Shown in pieces: positions 62,942 to 64,000 of a DNA stretch of 64,000 nucleotides (position 1 is its first letter; each line of letters starts with the position of its first letter). The position numbers and the translations under genes were made by a program. The notes under the pieces are model-generated. The model was not told where the DNA came from. It did no database searches and saw only the letters and a list, made by a program, of their open reading frames with translations. Origin of the DNA: Brevibacterium siliguriense (GTDB taxonomy: Bacteria > Actinomycetota > Actinomycetes > Actinomycetales > Brevibacteriaceae); the NCBI RefSeq assembly GCF_900105315.1, contig NZ_LT629766.1:3100001-3164000 (forward strand), given 5' to 3'.

Positions 62942-64000
62942 GTGTTGGAAATCAGCGAACGCGGACGCGAATATCAGCAGCGCCTGAATGCGTTCATGGA
63001 CGAGTTCGTCTACCCGGCCGAGCCGGTCTACGCCGAGCAGATGGCCGCGGCGGCCAGCCCTCACACACAGCCGCAGATCCTCGAGGAGCTCAAGGCCGAA
63101 GCGAAGAAGCAGGGGCTGTGGAACCTCTTCCACCCGCACCCGGAATGGGGCCCCGGACTGACGAACCTCGAATATGCTCCGCTGGCCGAGATCACCGGTC
63201 GCAGCCTGGAGATCGCTCCCGAGGCGATCAACTGCAATGCCCCAGACACCGGCAATATGGAGGTCTTCACGGTCTTCGGCACCGATGAGCACAAGGAGAA
63301 GTACCTCAAACCTCTGCTCGCAGGTGAGATCGCTTCGGCGTTCGCGATGACCGAGCCGGCTGTGGCCAGCTCCGATGCAACGAACGTCGAGATGAGCATG
63401 GAGCGCACCGACGACGGTTTTGTACTCAACGGCCGCAAGTGGTTTGCGTCGAACGCGATGCACCCGAACTGCCGGGTGCTCATCGTCATGGGAAAGACCG
63501 ATCCCACCGCCGAGGTGCACCGCCAGCAGTCGATGCTCGTCGTGCCGATCGATGCTGCCGGCGTCACCGTTGTGCGCAATCTTCCTGTCTACGGCTACGC
63601 CGACCGGGAAGGCCACGCCGAGATCATCTTCGAGAACGTGCTCGTGCCGTTCAAGGACATCCTCAAGGGTGAGGGCGAAGGCTTCGCCATCAGCCAGGCA
63701 CGCCTGGGCCCGGGCCGCATCCACCACTGCATGCGTGCCATCGGTGCCGCCGAGCGGGCACTCGAGCTCATGGTCAAGCGCGCCGACTCTCGCGTGACTT
63801 TCGGTGAGAAGCTGTCGAACCGAGCGAACATCCAGGACTGGATCGCCGAATCCCGGATCGAAATCGATCAGGCCCGCCTGCTGACTCTGCACGCCGCGGA
63901 CATGATGGACAAGTACGGCAACAAGGTCGCGAAGAACGAGATCGCCGAGATCAAGGTCGTCGCACCGACGATGGCGTTGAAGGTCATCGATCGGGCGGTT
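62942..64000 (+). CDS. Acyl-CoA dehydrogenase (ACAD10/11 or LvaC-like), cut by the window end
   Basis: The first 353 residues are present; the gene continues past 64000. GTG 62942 follows AAGGAG. Visible landmarks are the flavin-binding AMTEPAVASSDATNV, NGRKWFASNAMHP, GYADREGHAEIIFENV and GPGRIHHCMRAIGAAERAL, as in ACAD10/11-type enzymes. With the upstream kinase it would remove the 4-phosphate from a phosphorylated 4-hydroxyacyl-CoA. Confidence 0.88.
   Translation, partial: MLEISERGREYQQRLNAFMDEFVYPAEPVYAEQMAAAASPHTQPQILEELKAEAKKQGLWNLFHPHPEWGPGLTNLEYAPLAEITGRSLEIAPEAINCNAPDTGNMEVFTVFGTDEHKEKYLKPLLAGEIASAFAMTEPAVASSDATNVEMSMERTDDGFVLNGRKWFASNAMHPNCRVLIVMGKTDPTAEVHRQQSMLVVPIDAAGVTVVRNLPVYGYADREGHAEIIFENVLVPFKDILKGEGEGFAISQARLGPGRIHHCMRAIGAAERALELMVKRADSRVTFGEKLSNRANIQDWIAESRIEIDQARLLTLHAADMMDKYGNKVAKNEIAEIKVVAPTMALKVIDRAV

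Overview
The window is high-GC, gene-dense chromosomal DNA from an actinobacterium. Operon style, NarL-type two-component systems, IclR/TetR/DeoR regulators and catabolic content fit Brevibacterium or a close Micrococcales relative (inference; no rRNA or other taxonomic marker is present). I saw no tRNA, rRNA, CRISPR array, insertion sequence or phage gene. It reads as an accessory, catabolism-rich stretch with several degraded genes.

Layout. 1-8.6 kb: MgtC protein, a divergent TetR/membrane-protein pair, an MBL-fold hydrolase, a histidine kinase-response regulator-fatty acid desaturase unit and an NCS1 permease whose leader carries a 12-G tract. 8.9-14 kb: a MatC-like carrier, a CoA-transferase, a deletion scar joining the C-terminal halves of an MFS transporter and a LysR regulator, and a formylglycine-generating enzyme without a sulfatase. 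14.2-20.7 kb: a compact cluster of two convergent operons (CDP-alcohol phosphatidyltransferase and GTP cyclohydrolase II-RibD fusion, facing alcohol dehydrogenase, divergent PTPS-like protein, glycosyltransferase, methyltransferase and flippase-like membrane protein). This is the best candidate for an undescribed system: pterin- or pyrimidine-type precursor genes mixed with lipid and sugar transfer genes. 20.7-32 kb: fructosamine kinase, DUF4352 protein, a second two-component system, PAP2 phosphatase, acyl-CoA dehydrogenase, dicarboxylate symporter, a PLP enzyme plus RraA-like pair, and a lipoprotein.

32.2-41.3 kb (minus strand): eight genes colinear with creC-creJ of Corynebacterium glutamicum, the 4-cresol pathway that first phosphorylates the phenol (CreHI), oxidises the methyl group with a P450 (CreJ with CreE and CreF), dephosphorylates (CreD) and oxidises to 4-hydroxybenzoate (CreG, CreC). 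41.5-48.4 kb: an IclR-flanked operon with a cyclase-family hydrolase, a TRAP-like permease lacking a binding protein, a tiny membrane protein and a dehydrogenase-RraA fusion, followed by a VOC enzyme. Its substrate is unknown. 48.5-52 kb: a CopB-type copper ATPase behind a CsoR-like operator, a butanediol-type dehydrogenase, and a non-coding patch with a hairpin and four 20-bp repeats.

52.2-57 kb: gntP permease, four-carbon acid sugar kinase, pdxA2 and a DeoR regulator, a likely D-threonate or D-erythronate operon ending in DHAP. 57.3-64 kb: an MHS-family symporter, a NERD/helicase pseudogene broken into three frames, a quinone-oxidoreductase-like MDR, and an APH-kinase/SDR/acyl-CoA dehydrogenase operon resembling lvaA-lvaD-lvaC, which removes 4-hydroxyl groups from acyl-CoAs by phosphorylation. 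The last gene runs off the window.
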